Positions 15,213-21,593 of a DNA stretch of 27,779 nt are shown here, in pieces; the first letter of the stretch is position 1, and every line of letters starts with the position of its first letter. A model generated the notes under the pieces. The model saw only the letters and a list, made by a program, of their open reading frames with translations, did not search any database and had not been told where the DNA came from. The stretch covers positions 1 to 27,779 of the IMG/VR virus record IMGVR_UViG_3300032285_001662, one strand, 5' to 3'. The DNA is from a virus. The translations under genes were made by a program, and so were the position numbers.

Positions 15213-15230
15213 ATGTGCATGAAATGTGCA
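15213..15230 (+). repeat. putative integrase arm-type site, right copy
   Basis: Second copy of ATGTGCATGAAATGTGCA. It ends 17 bases before the integrase start, so integrase bound here could also limit its own expression. A TTGACC hexamer (15191-15196) is a candidate -35 element, but no good -10 is visible. Confidence 0.6.
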
Positions 15231-15247
15231 CGATCAGGAGGTTGACG

Positions 15248-16351
15248 TTGAGCATTGAGCGAGTGCCAAGTGGGCGTTGGCAGGCCAGATGGCGCGATTC
15301 TGCGGGCAAACAGCGGGCCAAGAACTTCACGCGCAAGGGCGATGCCGTGGCATTTCTTGAGCAGACCAAGACGTCGATTCGCCTGGGCGAAGGCGTCGAC
15401 GCATCTGCGGGCCGAGCCACGCTCTACGCCCTCGCCGATCGGTGGCTCGACGCGTCGCCCCATCTCGCCCCTGGCACGTTGGCCACCTACCGCCGGGACC
15501 TCGACCGCTACATCTTGCCCGAGCTCGGCCCGCTGGCCGTGGCCGACTTGACCGACGATGCCATCCAGCGGTTCCTTGCCAAGGAGTCGAAGAAGTACGC
15601 CGCATCGAGCGTGCACCGCCACTATCGGACTTTGCGCACGATGCTCGAATGGGGCGTCCGCCGGCGGATGATCGCGTCGAACCCTTGCGGCAACGTGAAG
15701 CCGCCTCGCATCTCGGCCACGAAGGTCAACTACCTGACCGCCGACGAGGTCGAGCGCCTGGCTGATGCCATCGCACCTCGCTACCGGGCCTTCGTCCTCG
15801 TCGCCGCCTATGGCGGTCTCAGGTGGGGCGAACTCATCGGCCTTCGCCGGTCCGCCGTCGATGGCCAGCGCCTCACCATCACCGAGCAGCTGGTGAAGCG
15901 TGATGACGAATGGCATCGAGAGGACACCAAGACTGCCAGCAGCCGACGCACCGTCCTGCTGCCCGCGTCGATCGCCGGCGACCTCGAGGCGCACATGGCC
16001 GAGTTCAGCCAGGAGGGCGACGACGGCCTCGTCTTTGTGAACCAAAACGGCGAACCGATCGGGCACTCATTTCGCGCCAACGTCTGGGCACCGGCATGCG
16101 TCAGGGCCGGTCTGGCCGAAAAGGTCTACACGCCGGGCAAGCCGCCCAAGATCGTCGGCGCCCCGAGGATTCACGACATGCGCCACACGGCCGTGGCCTT
16201 GGCAATCTCGACGGGCGCGCATCCCAAGGCCATTCAGCAGCGTCTCGGCCACTCGTCAATCGCCGTCACGCTCAACACCTACGGGCACCTGCTCGACGGC
16301 GTGGGCGAAGAGCTCGCAGCCAATCTCGACACGCTTAGGACGTCGAAATGA
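15248..16351 (+). CDS. int: tyrosine-family site-specific integrase
   Basis: The 367-residue protein has an N-terminal arm-binding domain (SGRWQARWRDSAGKQRAKNF, residues 8-27), a core-binding SAM-like domain (about 58-148), and a C-terminal catalytic domain. The catalytic set is complete: R192 in GGLRWGE, K228 in TKTASSRR, H309-x-x-R312 in HDMRH, H335 in RLGHSS, and Y345 in NTYGHLLDG. TTG at 15248 is chosen since AGGAGG ends 6 bases before it; TTG 15242 is in frame. It lies immediately downstream of attP and should insert the phage into, and with an excisionase remove it from, the host tRNA-Cys gene. Confidence 0.92.
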   Translation: MSIERVPSGRWQARWRDSAGKQRAKNFTRKGDAVAFLEQTKTSIRLGEGVDASAGRATLYALADRWLDASPHLAPGTLATYRRDLDRYILPELGPLAVADLTDDAIQRFLAKESKKYAASSVHRHYRTLRTMLEWGVRRRMIASNPCGNVKPPRISATKVNYLTADEVERLADAIAPRYRAFVLVAAYGGLRWGELIGLRRSAVDGQRLTITEQLVKRDDEWHREDTKTASSRRTVLLPASIAGDLEAHMAEFSQEGDDGLVFVNQNGEPIGHSFRANVWAPACVRAGLAEKVYTPGKPPKIVGAPRIHDMRHTAVALAISTGAHPKAIQQRLGHSSIAVTLNTYGHLLDGVGEELAANLDTLRTSK

Positions 16352-16374
16352 AACCGATGGAAATGGTCACAGAA

Positions 16375-16388
16375 CAAACGTATGTTTG
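16375..16388 (+). promoter_or_regulatory. LexA/SOS-box-like palindrome upstream of a small ORF
   Basis: CAAACGTATGTTTG has the form C-x-AAC-RNRY-GTT-x-G and differs at one position from the Gram-positive LexA consensus CGAACRNRYGTTYG. A TATGTT hexamer inside it (16381-16386) could serve as a -10 element, 7 bases before the ATG at 16394. No convincing -35 is seen. Confidence 0.4.
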
Positions 16389-16393
16389 CGACC

Positions 16394-16639
16394 ATGAGCG
16401 GAGCAGATGATTACCTGATGGCCCTCGGTATCCTCGCTGACAATGCGTGGACGGATGAGGAACGAGTGATCGTCGTCCAAGCGGTGCAGGGGATGCGCGA
16501 TGCGCTAGTTGCTGCGAAAGGTGCGCAGGATCTGAAGGAGCGCCTGACGCTGAGCATCGGTGAGGCTCGGGTCGAGCGTGATCGCCACGTCGAGCGAGGA
16601 GCCACCGGCACCGGCTGGGACCCAGCCGAGGTGGCATGA
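16394..16639 (+). CDS. small ORF convergent with and antisense to the repressor gene
   Basis: The 81-residue frame starts at ATG 16394 (or 16382). The first 37 codons lie outside the repressor gene and read MSGADDYLMALGILAD then DEERVIVVQAVQGMRDAL, a plausible soluble helical protein. The last 135 bases overlap the 3' end of the leftward repressor gene. No family is recognised. A LexA-box-like palindrome with a possible -10 stands just upstream, which is the main reason to list it. It may be a real small gene, an antisense transcript only, or chance; confidence is low. Confidence 0.35.
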   Translation: MSGADDYLMALGILADNAWTDEERVIVVQAVQGMRDALVAAKGAQDLKERLTLSIGEARVERDRHVERGATGTGWDPAEVA

Positions 16640-16870
16640 CAACGCACCGGGCGTCAGGCCGAGCAGCTCTTCGAGCATGAGCACCTGGGGCCGAGACGGC
16701 TCACGCTCGCCGCTGGTCCACGCCTTCATGTTCTTGCGGGCCGTGTCGACGTTGGCGCCGGTGATCTGAGCAGCGAGCGCACCGAGCTCGAGGCCCGACG
16801 CCGAGATGGCGAACAGCAGCGCTTCGCCGAACGCCTTGCGCTGCTCGTCGGTGCTGTTTCGATCGCTCAT
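16505..16870 (-). CDS. XRE-type transcriptional repressor (immunity repressor candidate)
   Basis: The 121-residue leftward protein has a helix-turn-helix segment at about residues 15-75 (FGEALLFAISASGLELGALA, then TARKNMKAWTSGEREPSRPQ and LMLEELLGLTPGAL). A tail with LGWVPAG and DPSLTDAQRQALLQILRTF follows, common in actinobacterial XRE-type regulators. ATG 16870 is chosen over in-frame starts upstream because those would run through the operator region. A TACACT -10-like hexamer lies 9 bases upstream and a perfect palindrome just beyond it. The gene is divergent from the excisionase-like gene, the classic lysogeny switch. It has no protease or cleavage domain, so SOS induction would not work by LexA-type self-cleavage. 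Confidence 0.8.
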   Translation of the reverse strand: MSDRNSTDEQRKAFGEALLFAISASGLELGALAAQITGANVDTARKNMKAWTSGEREPSRPQVLMLEELLGLTPGALSCHLGWVPAGAGGSSLDVAITLDPSLTDAQRQALLQILRTFRSN

Positions 16871-16888
16871 TGCCCTACCAGTGTAAAC

Positions 16889-16900
16889 CGGTACGTACCG
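16889..16900. promoter_or_regulatory. operator-like palindrome 1
   Basis: CGGTACGTACCG is a perfect 12-bp palindrome 19-30 bases upstream of the repressor start, within the spacer of its likely promoter. A near copy lies at 16981-16992, and a weaker half match (CTACTTACCG) at 16933-16942. Confidence 0.6.
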
Positions 16901-16961
16901 AGATAATCGGCGGAAGCGCATAACCAGAAGTTCTACTTACCGCAGCAGCAGTTAAATACCC

Positions 16962-16990
16962 TTGACGGGAAGTATTCCTTCCGGTACGTT
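16962..16990 (+). promoter_or_regulatory. early rightward promoter candidate, leaderless
   Basis: TTGACG (16962-16967), a 17-base spacer and TACGTT (16985-16990). The expected start of transcription falls at about 16997, on the ATG of the next gene (16998), so the mRNA would be leaderless, as is common in actinobacteria. There is no ribosome site before that ATG. The -10 lies inside operator-like copy 2. Confidence 0.55.
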
Positions 16991-16992
16991 CC
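16981..16992. promoter_or_regulatory. operator-like palindrome 2
   Basis: CCGGTACGTTCC matches CCGGTACGTACC of copy 1 (16888-16899) at 11 of 12 bases. It covers the -10 of the early promoter, so a protein bound here would block early transcription. Confidence 0.55.
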
Positions 16993-16997
16993 ACGTC

Positions 16998-17213
16998 ATG
17001 CCGCTAGCCGAAGTCCCCGCACCGTCCACCCGGCTGCTCGACCTCAACGGTCTCTGCGCCTACCTCGGAGTCTCTGAGCGCTACGCGCGCAGACTCGTCG
17101 CCGAGGACCGCATCCCCGTGACGAGGATCGGGCGCAAGCTCTGGTTCGACCACCTTGAGATCGACCGATGGATCGCTCGGTCGACCACGAAGCCGCAGCG
17201 AGGTGCCGCATGA
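16998..17213 (+). CDS. excisionase-like helix-turn-helix protein
   Basis: The 71-residue protein has the MerR/Xis-type winged helix pattern (HTH_17): LLDLNGLCAYLGVSERYARR, then LVAEDRIPVTRIGRKLWF, then HLEIDRWIAR. The basic wing and W at the strand end are typical. It is the first gene of the early operon, divergent from the repressor. It could be the excisionase that directs integrase to excise, or a Cro-like regulator of the switch; the fold cannot tell them apart. The start at 16998 fits the promoter spacing and a leaderless message. Confidence 0.82.
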   Translation: MPLAEVPAPSTRLLDLNGLCAYLGVSERYARRLVAEDRIPVTRIGRKLWFDHLEIDRWIARSTTKPQRGAA

Positions 17214-17407
17214 GCGCCGCCCTCCGTTGCACCACCTGCAGCATCATCTTCGCCCCGTTTGGAGGTGGCAACGCCACCGTCGCTGCGAACTTCACGCAGC
17301 ACCCGTGCGCCGCACAGCTCGCCGGCCGTGACGAAGCGATGCGGCCCGAGGTCGTCCAGGTGGGGAGCCGTCGCTGGCACCCCGCCAACCGAGGAGGTGC
17401 AGCATGA
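17210..17407 (+). CDS. small Cys-containing hypothetical protein
   Basis: A 65-residue protein coupled by ATGA to the excisionase-like gene. It has C7-x-x-C10 near the N-terminus and a later H-x-C (H31, C33), which could bind one metal ion. An Ala/Gly-rich middle and a basic C-terminus (SRRWHPANRGG) follow. It is not a recognised family. Size and setting match the many small zinc-ribbon-like proteins of this early operon. Confidence 0.65.
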   Translation: MSAALRCTTCSIIFAPFGGGNATVAANFTQHPCAAQLAGRDEAMRPEVVQVGSRRWHPANRGGAA

Positions 17408-17580
17408 AGCGCAACGTCCTGATCCTGATGGCGATCTTCGCCGTCTTCGCCATGTTGGGTGCGCTCAACTGGCTCGTCAATCTGCTGGCAGCGACCGCCC
17501 CGCTGGTGGTTGCGGTGGTGGTCCTGCCAGCACTCACGTTCGTCGCCTTCAAGGTGGTGTTCGCCGAGGACAACCGATGA
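17404..17580 (+). CDS. small membrane protein with two spans
   Basis: A 58-residue protein coupled by ATGA to the gene before. After a basic MKRN start it has two hydrophobic stretches (about residues 5-29, LILMAIFAVFAMLGALNWLV, and 31-52, PLVVAVVVLPALTFVAFKVV) and a short charged tail (FAEDNR). It is hydrophobic throughout and has no known motif. Together with the next gene it forms a pair of membrane microproteins expressed early. Superinfection exclusion or membrane recruitment of replication proteins are possibilities; neither is shown. Confidence 0.65.
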   Translation: MKRNVLILMAIFAVFAMLGALNWLVNLLAATAPLVVAVVVLPALTFVAFKVVFAEDNR

Positions 17581-17672
17581 AGACCGACCTCGGGGTCATC
17601 CTCGAGTCGATCGCCCTCGGCCTAGTGGGTGGCGTCATCGCCCTCTACATCGTGATCGGTGTGTGGGGCTGA
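17577..17672 (+). CDS. membrane microprotein, 31 residues
   Basis: The frame starts at ATG overlapping the previous stop and codes for 31 residues: a short acidic start (MKTDLGVILES) and one membrane span (about 12-30, ALGLVGGVIALYIVIGVWG). The stop overlaps the start of the resolvase-like gene. The tight overlap on both sides and good codon use support a real gene in spite of the size. It may act with the two-span protein just upstream. Confidence 0.55.
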   Translation: MKTDLGVILESIALGLVGGVIALYIVIGVWG

Positions 17673-18016
17673 TGGTGAACGCCGCCAAGGCCAAGGGCAG
17701 CCGGGCCGAGCGTCAGGTGGCCGACTACCTGACCGCCAACGGCATCTCGGCCGACCGCATCCCGGCCGGCGCCACGCTCGACCGTGGCGACTTGTGGCTG
17801 CCGTCGCCGGTCATGCCATCCATCGACGTCAAGGACCACGCCACGCCACAGCTGGCTGCGTGGGTCGACCGTGCCGCCGAGCAGGCCGAGAACGCCAAGC
17901 GCTCCGTCGGCGTGGTCTGGCACAAGCGCCGTGGGAAGGGCTCGCCGGCCGACTGGTACGTCACCACGTCCGGCGCTGGCTTCCTGTCGATCTTGCAAGC
18001 GATGGAGGCAGCGTGA
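17672..18016 (+). CDS. Holliday-junction-resolvase-like PD-(D/E)XK nuclease
   Basis: The 114-residue protein starts with a basic KAKGSRAERQVADYL helix (E13), then DRGDLW (D40) and IDVKDH (D52-x-K54), followed by a helix and a strand (VGVVWHKRR). The order E, G-D, D-x-K matches the small archaeal-type (Hjc-like) resolvase and related phage nucleases. It probably trims branched DNA during replication or packaging. The start ATG overlaps the stop of the microprotein gene by one base. There is no DNA-binding accessory domain. Confidence 0.75.
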   Translation: MVNAAKAKGSRAERQVADYLTANGISADRIPAGATLDRGDLWLPSPVMPSIDVKDHATPQLAAWVDRAAEQAENAKRSVGVVWHKRRGKGSPADWYVTTSGAGFLSILQAMEAA

Positions 18017-18285
18017 TGGAAGAGATCAGCGACAACAAGATCAACGTGATCTGCGAGCAGCTCGAAGAGGCCGCCGAGTACGAGGCCCACAACCCGTCGC
18101 CGAGCGGCATCGACCCCGACCTGCTGCTGGACGCCAAGGCGATGATCGACGCCCTCGTGGAGCGAGACCAGGAGCGCACGGCGCTGGTCGGCGACCTGCT
18201 CGAGCAGGTCAAGTCGATGCGCACGACCCTCGTCGACGCCAACGCCGAGATCCAGTACCTCATCGCTGCCGGAGGCGTTCACTGA
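18016..18285 (+). CDS. small acidic helical protein, unknown
   Basis: The 89-residue protein is acidic and predicted helical throughout, with heptad-like Leu/Ile/Val spacing (INVICEQLEEAAEYEAHN, then LVERDQERTALVGDLLEQV, then TTLVDANAEIQYLI). This suggests a coiled-coil dimer. No motif is recognised. It overlaps both neighbours (TGATG), so it is translated with the resolvase-like protein and WhiB. Confidence 0.65.
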   Translation: MEEISDNKINVICEQLEEAAEYEAHNPSPSGIDPDLLLDAKAMIDALVERDQERTALVGDLLEQVKSMRTTLVDANAEIQYLIAAGGVH

Positions 18286-18545
18286 TGCCCCCGTTCCCCG
18301 GCGAGTGGACCGACCGTGCGGCGTGCAAGGGCAAGACCGACATCTTCTTTCCGACCGCCGACGATCGCAGCGCCAAGGCCGCAGCGCTGGCGATCTGCAA
18401 GACCTGCCGGGTCAAGCCGCACTGCCGTGAGTGGGTGCTGAATCACCGCGAGCGCGGCATCTGGGCCGGCATGGGCCACAAGGACGCCGCCGCAGAGCGC
18501 AAGCGCCTCGGCATCCGTCTGACGTCCATCGACGCCTTCCTGTAG
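18285..18545 (+). CDS. WhiB-family Fe-S transcription factor
   Basis: The 86-residue protein has the four cysteines of the WhiB cluster in order (C14, then C38-x-x-C41, then C47) and the G-I-W-A-G-M turn (58-63; usually G[VI]WGG), followed by a basic tail (KDAAAERKRLGIR). WhiB proteins bind a [4Fe-4S] cluster and the principal sigma factor, and occur only in actinobacteria and their phages. A phage copy may redirect host transcription. Its presence is the best single sign of the host group. Confidence 0.9.
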   Translation: MPPFPGEWTDRAACKGKTDIFFPTADDRSAKAAALAICKTCRVKPHCREWVLNHRERGIWAGMGHKDAAAERKRLGIRLTSIDAFL

Positions 18546-18569
18546 TCCCCGAATCCCCAAGGAGAAGTG

Positions 18570-20213
18570 ATGACCATCGACGAGCTGCTCGCGCTGCCGA
18601 CCCGACGTGACCGGTGGGGTCGTTACGTGGTGCTGCCACCAGGCGGATCGAAGCCGATCGGCTACACCCGAGCGACCACGATTGCCAAGACGCTCGACGA
18701 CCAGCAGGCGCTGATCGAGTGGAAGGCCCGCATGGTCGCCATCGGCATTGGCGCCCGTCCTGACCTTGCCGCTCGGGCCGCAATGGTCGATAAGGACGAC
18801 CGTAAGGCCCTTAATGTTCTCGCTGACGACGCCGCCACGGCTGGTGGGGCGACAATCCGTCGAGACCAGGGCACGGCGATGCACGCCGCCTTCGAGAAGT
18901 CGTGGCACGACCTCTCGGCCGTCCCGGCCATGTTCGCCACCGAGGCCAAGGCCGTTCACGACGCACTGGAGGCCGCTGGCCTCTCGGTGGTCGAGGGCAT
19001 GGCTGAGCGCATGGTGGTGAACGACGCCTACCAGGTGGCCGGCACGTTCGACCTCGTGCTGAGCGACGGCCAGCAGCTCTACGTCGCCGACGTCAAGACG
19101 GGGTCGAGCCTCATGGGCGCCCTGTCGTTTGCCATCCAGCTGACGCTCTACGCCACCGCCGACAACTTGTACGTACAAGGCGCAGCCGCCGACGGGTCCG
19201 AGGACGTGCGAGAGGCCATGCCGGCGCTGAGCAGAAACGCAGGCGTTGTGCTGCACATTCAGCCCGGTTCGGCAGTGTGCGACCTGCACTGGATCGACCT
19301 CGAGGCTGGCGCCGAGGCCCTCGACCTCGCCATGAAGGTGCGCGAGATGCGCAAGGTGAAGGTCCTGTCGAAGGTCGAGGCTGTCTCTGAACCCGAGCCG
19401 TCTCGCAAGACACGAGACGAGGTGCAGGCCGAGACGGTCGCCAAGGTCAAGGAGGCGTTCCCCGGTGCCGAGGAGCTCGTCGGCAACGTCTGGCGCACGT
19501 GGATGAAGGGTCGCCTTGGCGAGATCGTCGCCCAGGGCCAGAAGCAGGCGCTGTTGCAGGCATGGCCCGCCGGCGTGCCCAAGTTGGCCAGCGGCGAGGA
19601 GATCACCGACGCCCAAGCGCAGCTGATCGAGCAGATGTGCGAGGAGGTCGAGCGCGAGCACACCTTGTCGTTCCCGGCTCCGAAGCCCAAGTCGATTCGC
19701 CGGCCGTCGGAGTTCAACCCCGCCGACGTGCCCAGCGATGTCGACCTGACCCGCTGGGTGTCGAAGGTGGCGCAGATTCCCGAGCCGCTCGACGAGGGCC
19801 GTGAGATCACGACCAAGGAGGCCAAGCCGCTCAAGGAGCTCCAAGCCCGCCTCAGCCCCGAGGTCCAGGCGTGGGTCGGGTCGATCCTGACCAACGCCAG
19901 CCGGGCCAAGGTCGCCTTCCGCATCACCGGCACGGCCGGGCGCTACACCGAGCGCCGACTGGCGATCAACACCGCGCTGCTGACGGTCGCCGACCTCGGA
20001 CAGGACATCGTCACGAAACTTGTCGAGACGGCAAGGAATGAGCCACTTGACGGCATGCCGCTGGCCAAGGCTTTCGGCCTTCTCACCATCAACCAGGCGA
20101 ACCGCCTCTTTGCCCTCGGCAAGGCCGTGGACGAGGGCACCGTGACGCCCATCTTCGAGCTGGACGGCGGCATTGCGCTGACTGGCGACCTCGACCGGGC
20201 GCTCGCCGCCTGA
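18570..20213 (+). CDS. RecB/Cas4-like PD-(D/E)XK exonuclease with C-terminal extension
   Basis: The 547-residue protein starts 5 bases after AAGGAG. The nuclease domain (about residues 90-270) shows H105 in GTAMHAAFE, GTFDLVLSDG (D161), VADVKTG (D174-x-K176) and QLTLYA (Q190, Y194). That is the full motif set of the RecB/AddB-type exonucleases used by phages in recombination. The other half (about 290-547) is helical with a charged, Pro-rich linker (APKPKSIRRP). It could bind DNA or the partner protein, and I cannot assign it. The SSB-like gene follows, which fits a phage recombination pair. Confidence 0.82.
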   Translation: MTIDELLALPTRRDRWGRYVVLPPGGSKPIGYTRATTIAKTLDDQQALIEWKARMVAIGIGARPDLAARAAMVDKDDRKALNVLADDAATAGGATIRRDQGTAMHAAFEKSWHDLSAVPAMFATEAKAVHDALEAAGLSVVEGMAERMVVNDAYQVAGTFDLVLSDGQQLYVADVKTGSSLMGALSFAIQLTLYATADNLYVQGAAADGSEDVREAMPALSRNAGVVLHIQPGSAVCDLHWIDLEAGAEALDLAMKVREMRKVKVLSKVEAVSEPEPSRKTRDEVQAETVAKVKEAFPGAEELVGNVWRTWMKGRLGEIVAQGQKQALLQAWPAGVPKLASGEEITDAQAQLIEQMCEEVEREHTLSFPAPKPKSIRRPSEFNPADVPSDVDLTRWVSKVAQIPEPLDEGREITTKEAKPLKELQARLSPEVQAWVGSILTNASRAKVAFRITGTAGRYTERRLAINTALLTVADLGQDIVTKLVETARNEPLDGMPLAKAFGLLTINQANRLFALGKAVDEGTVTPIFELDGGIALTGDLDRALAA

Positions 20214-20251
20214 TCTGACAGATCCCGAATCCAACGAAAGGCAGGGAAGCA

Positions 20252-20671
20252 ATGACCATCGACATCACCACCGAGCTCCTCGGCTCGAGCGGCAGTTCGC
20301 TCAAGTTCGAGGCGGAGGGCGACATCGTCAAGATCCGCATCTCGCGCATCGAGAAGAGCCAGGAGACCTCGTACGACGACGGCACGCCGGTGTTCTGGCC
20401 GAGCGGCGATCCGAAGTACCAGTACGTTGTCTCGGGCATCTCGAACGGCGAGGAGGCCCGACTGTTCGTGAAGGGCTACATGATCGACGCCTTGAAGGAG
20501 GCCCTGCGCAAGGCCGGCGTCCAGCCGGGCCAGCCGCTCGACGGCGGCACGCTGTCGATGAAGTGGGACTCGACCGAGGAGCCCCGCAAGCCCGGCATGA
20601 AGGGTGCGCGCAAGTACGTGGCCAAGTTCGAGCCAGCCCCGACCGCCGTGGTCGACGAGGACCTGTTCTAG
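20252..20671 (+). CDS. SSB-like single-strand DNA-binding protein
   Basis: The 139-residue protein has a beta-rich N-terminal two thirds (SSLKFEAEGDIVKIRISRIE, then YVVSGISNGEEARLFVKG) compatible with an OB fold. It ends in an acidic tail finishing DEDLF, like the acidic, Phe-ended tip of bacterial SSB that recruits partner proteins. It follows the exonuclease gene. A purine-rich GGCAGGGAAG lies before ATG. Function as a phage SSB is inferred from tail, size and neighbour, not from a clear family match. Confidence 0.6.
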   Translation: MTIDITTELLGSSGSSLKFEAEGDIVKIRISRIEKSQETSYDDGTPVFWPSGDPKYQYVVSGISNGEEARLFVKGYMIDALKEALRKAGVQPGQPLDGGTLSMKWDSTEEPRKPGMKGARKYVAKFEPAPTAVVDEDLF

Positions 20672-20675
20672 GCCC

Positions 20676-20900
20676 ATGCAGCTCTCGGGGCGGTGGCGGT
20701 TGATCCCCGCTCTCGCCACCGCCCCGGCGCCCAGACCCATGACCCATCTCGCCATCCGCTACAACGCCGCCACCAAGGCGCACGAGGTCGTCCTCGTGTC
20801 GTCCGACGGCGTGCTGACCACGACCGAGCACCTCGAGGACGCCCGGCGCATCGCACAGTCGATCAGCGCCTGGACGCAGCTGCCGGTCGCCGAGGCGTGA
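20676..20900 (+). CDS. small hypothetical protein
   Basis: A 74-residue protein starting 4 bases after the SSB-like stop. ATG 20739 (53 residues) is an alternative start and begins the part that looks folded: MTHLAIRYNAATKAHEVVLV then TTTEHLEDARRIAQSI. A strand-strand-helix layout is likely. No family is recognised. The end overlaps a GTG start (GTGA) of the zinc-ribbon gene. Confidence 0.6.
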   Translation: MQLSGRWRLIPALATAPAPRPMTHLAIRYNAATKAHEVVLVSSDGVLTTTEHLEDARRIAQSISAWTQLPVAEA

Positions 20901-21055
20901 TCCGTCGGCCCGTCTGGCGCGGTGTCAAGAACTGGCACTGCGCCAAGTGCGGAGCCGTCTACGCCTCACCGATCCGTGTGCTGGCCGTGTCCTGCACGAC
21001 CTGCACCAAACCCTTAGGGAGAACGAAATCATGGATGCATCCAGACGAAATCTGA
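20897..21055 (+). CDS. small zinc-ribbon protein
   Basis: A 52-residue protein starting at GTG within the previous stop. C-x-x-C pairs (HCAKCG, residues 14-19, and CTTC further on) with about 17 residues between them form a classical zinc ribbon. The end, coding WMHPDEI, overlaps the start of the transglycosylase gene by 25 bases in another frame. Partner unknown; it could bind nucleic acid or protein. Confidence 0.7.
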   Translation: MIRRPVWRGVKNWHCAKCGAVYASPIRVLAVSCTTCTKPLGRTKSWMHPDEI

Positions 21056-21591
21056 GACCCATTGTCGCCGTGGCGGCCATCGTCGCCACGCCCGTCCTTG
21101 TTGTGCTGGCCACGACGACCAACACCGGCGCCCACGAGGGCACCAAGGCCCACCAGGCGCCGATCGTCACGACGTCGACGTTGACGTCACCGACCACGAC
21201 GTCGATTCCGCCGTCAATCGTCACCACAACGCAACCATCGTTGCCCGTCGTGACGGTCACCTCGCAGCCGTCGGCGCCGCCGGCGCCCGTCACGGGCTGC
21301 TTCGCCGACCTCGCCGCTCAGGTGGGCTGGCCTGCTGACCAGATCCCGCACCTGGTGGCCATCATCGAGCGCGAGAGCCACTGCGACCCGTCGTCGAACA
21401 CGGGCTACCGGCCCTCGACCGGCGACTGGTCGCTCGGCCTGCTGCAGATCAACACGCTTGGCGATCTGCTGACGGCACGGCAGGCCACGTGCGCCATCTC
21501 GACCCGTGAGCAGCTGCTGGACCCGGCCACGAACCTGCGCTGTGGCCTCGCCCTGTTCAACCAGTCGGGCTTCGGGCCCTGGGGAGGTTGA
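21031..21591 (+). CDS. membrane-anchored or secreted transglycosylase-like (lysozyme-fold) protein
   Basis: The 186-residue protein starts after AGGGAGA. It has a basic start and hydrophobic span (about residues 10-29) that would act as signal peptide or anchor, then a Thr/Pro/Ser-rich linker (about 40-88) and a C-terminal SLT-like domain (about 90-186). ERESHCDPSS (E115 likely catalytic) and DWSLGLLQIN match the lytic transglycosylase motifs, with a late LDPATNLRCGLALF. It should act on peptidoglycan outside the membrane, unlike the late endolysin. Position in the early operon is unusual. Superinfection control or wall remodelling are guesses. Confidence 0.78.
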   Translation: MDASRRNLRPIVAVAAIVATPVLVVLATTTNTGAHEGTKAHQAPIVTTSTLTSPTTTSIPPSIVTTTQPSLPVVTVTSQPSAPPAPVTGCFADLAAQVGWPADQIPHLVAIIERESHCDPSSNTGYRPSTGDWSLGLLQINTLGDLLTARQATCAISTREQLLDPATNLRCGLALFNQSGFGPWGG

Positions 21592-21593
21592 CG

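Noticed and set aside
17404-17672. Type I toxin-antitoxin pair
   Set aside because: The small membrane proteins could be toxic, but no antisense RNA promoter or terminator is visible and the genes are locked into an operon by overlaps.
18279-20252. A long leftward reading frame (about 657 codons) opposite the exonuclease gene
   Set aside because: It mirrors the GC-rich codon structure of the rightward gene, has no recognisable protein pattern, and the rightward frame has full nuclease motifs. Similar long antisense frames opposite the chaperone/tape measure block and opposite the integrase are rejected for the same reason.
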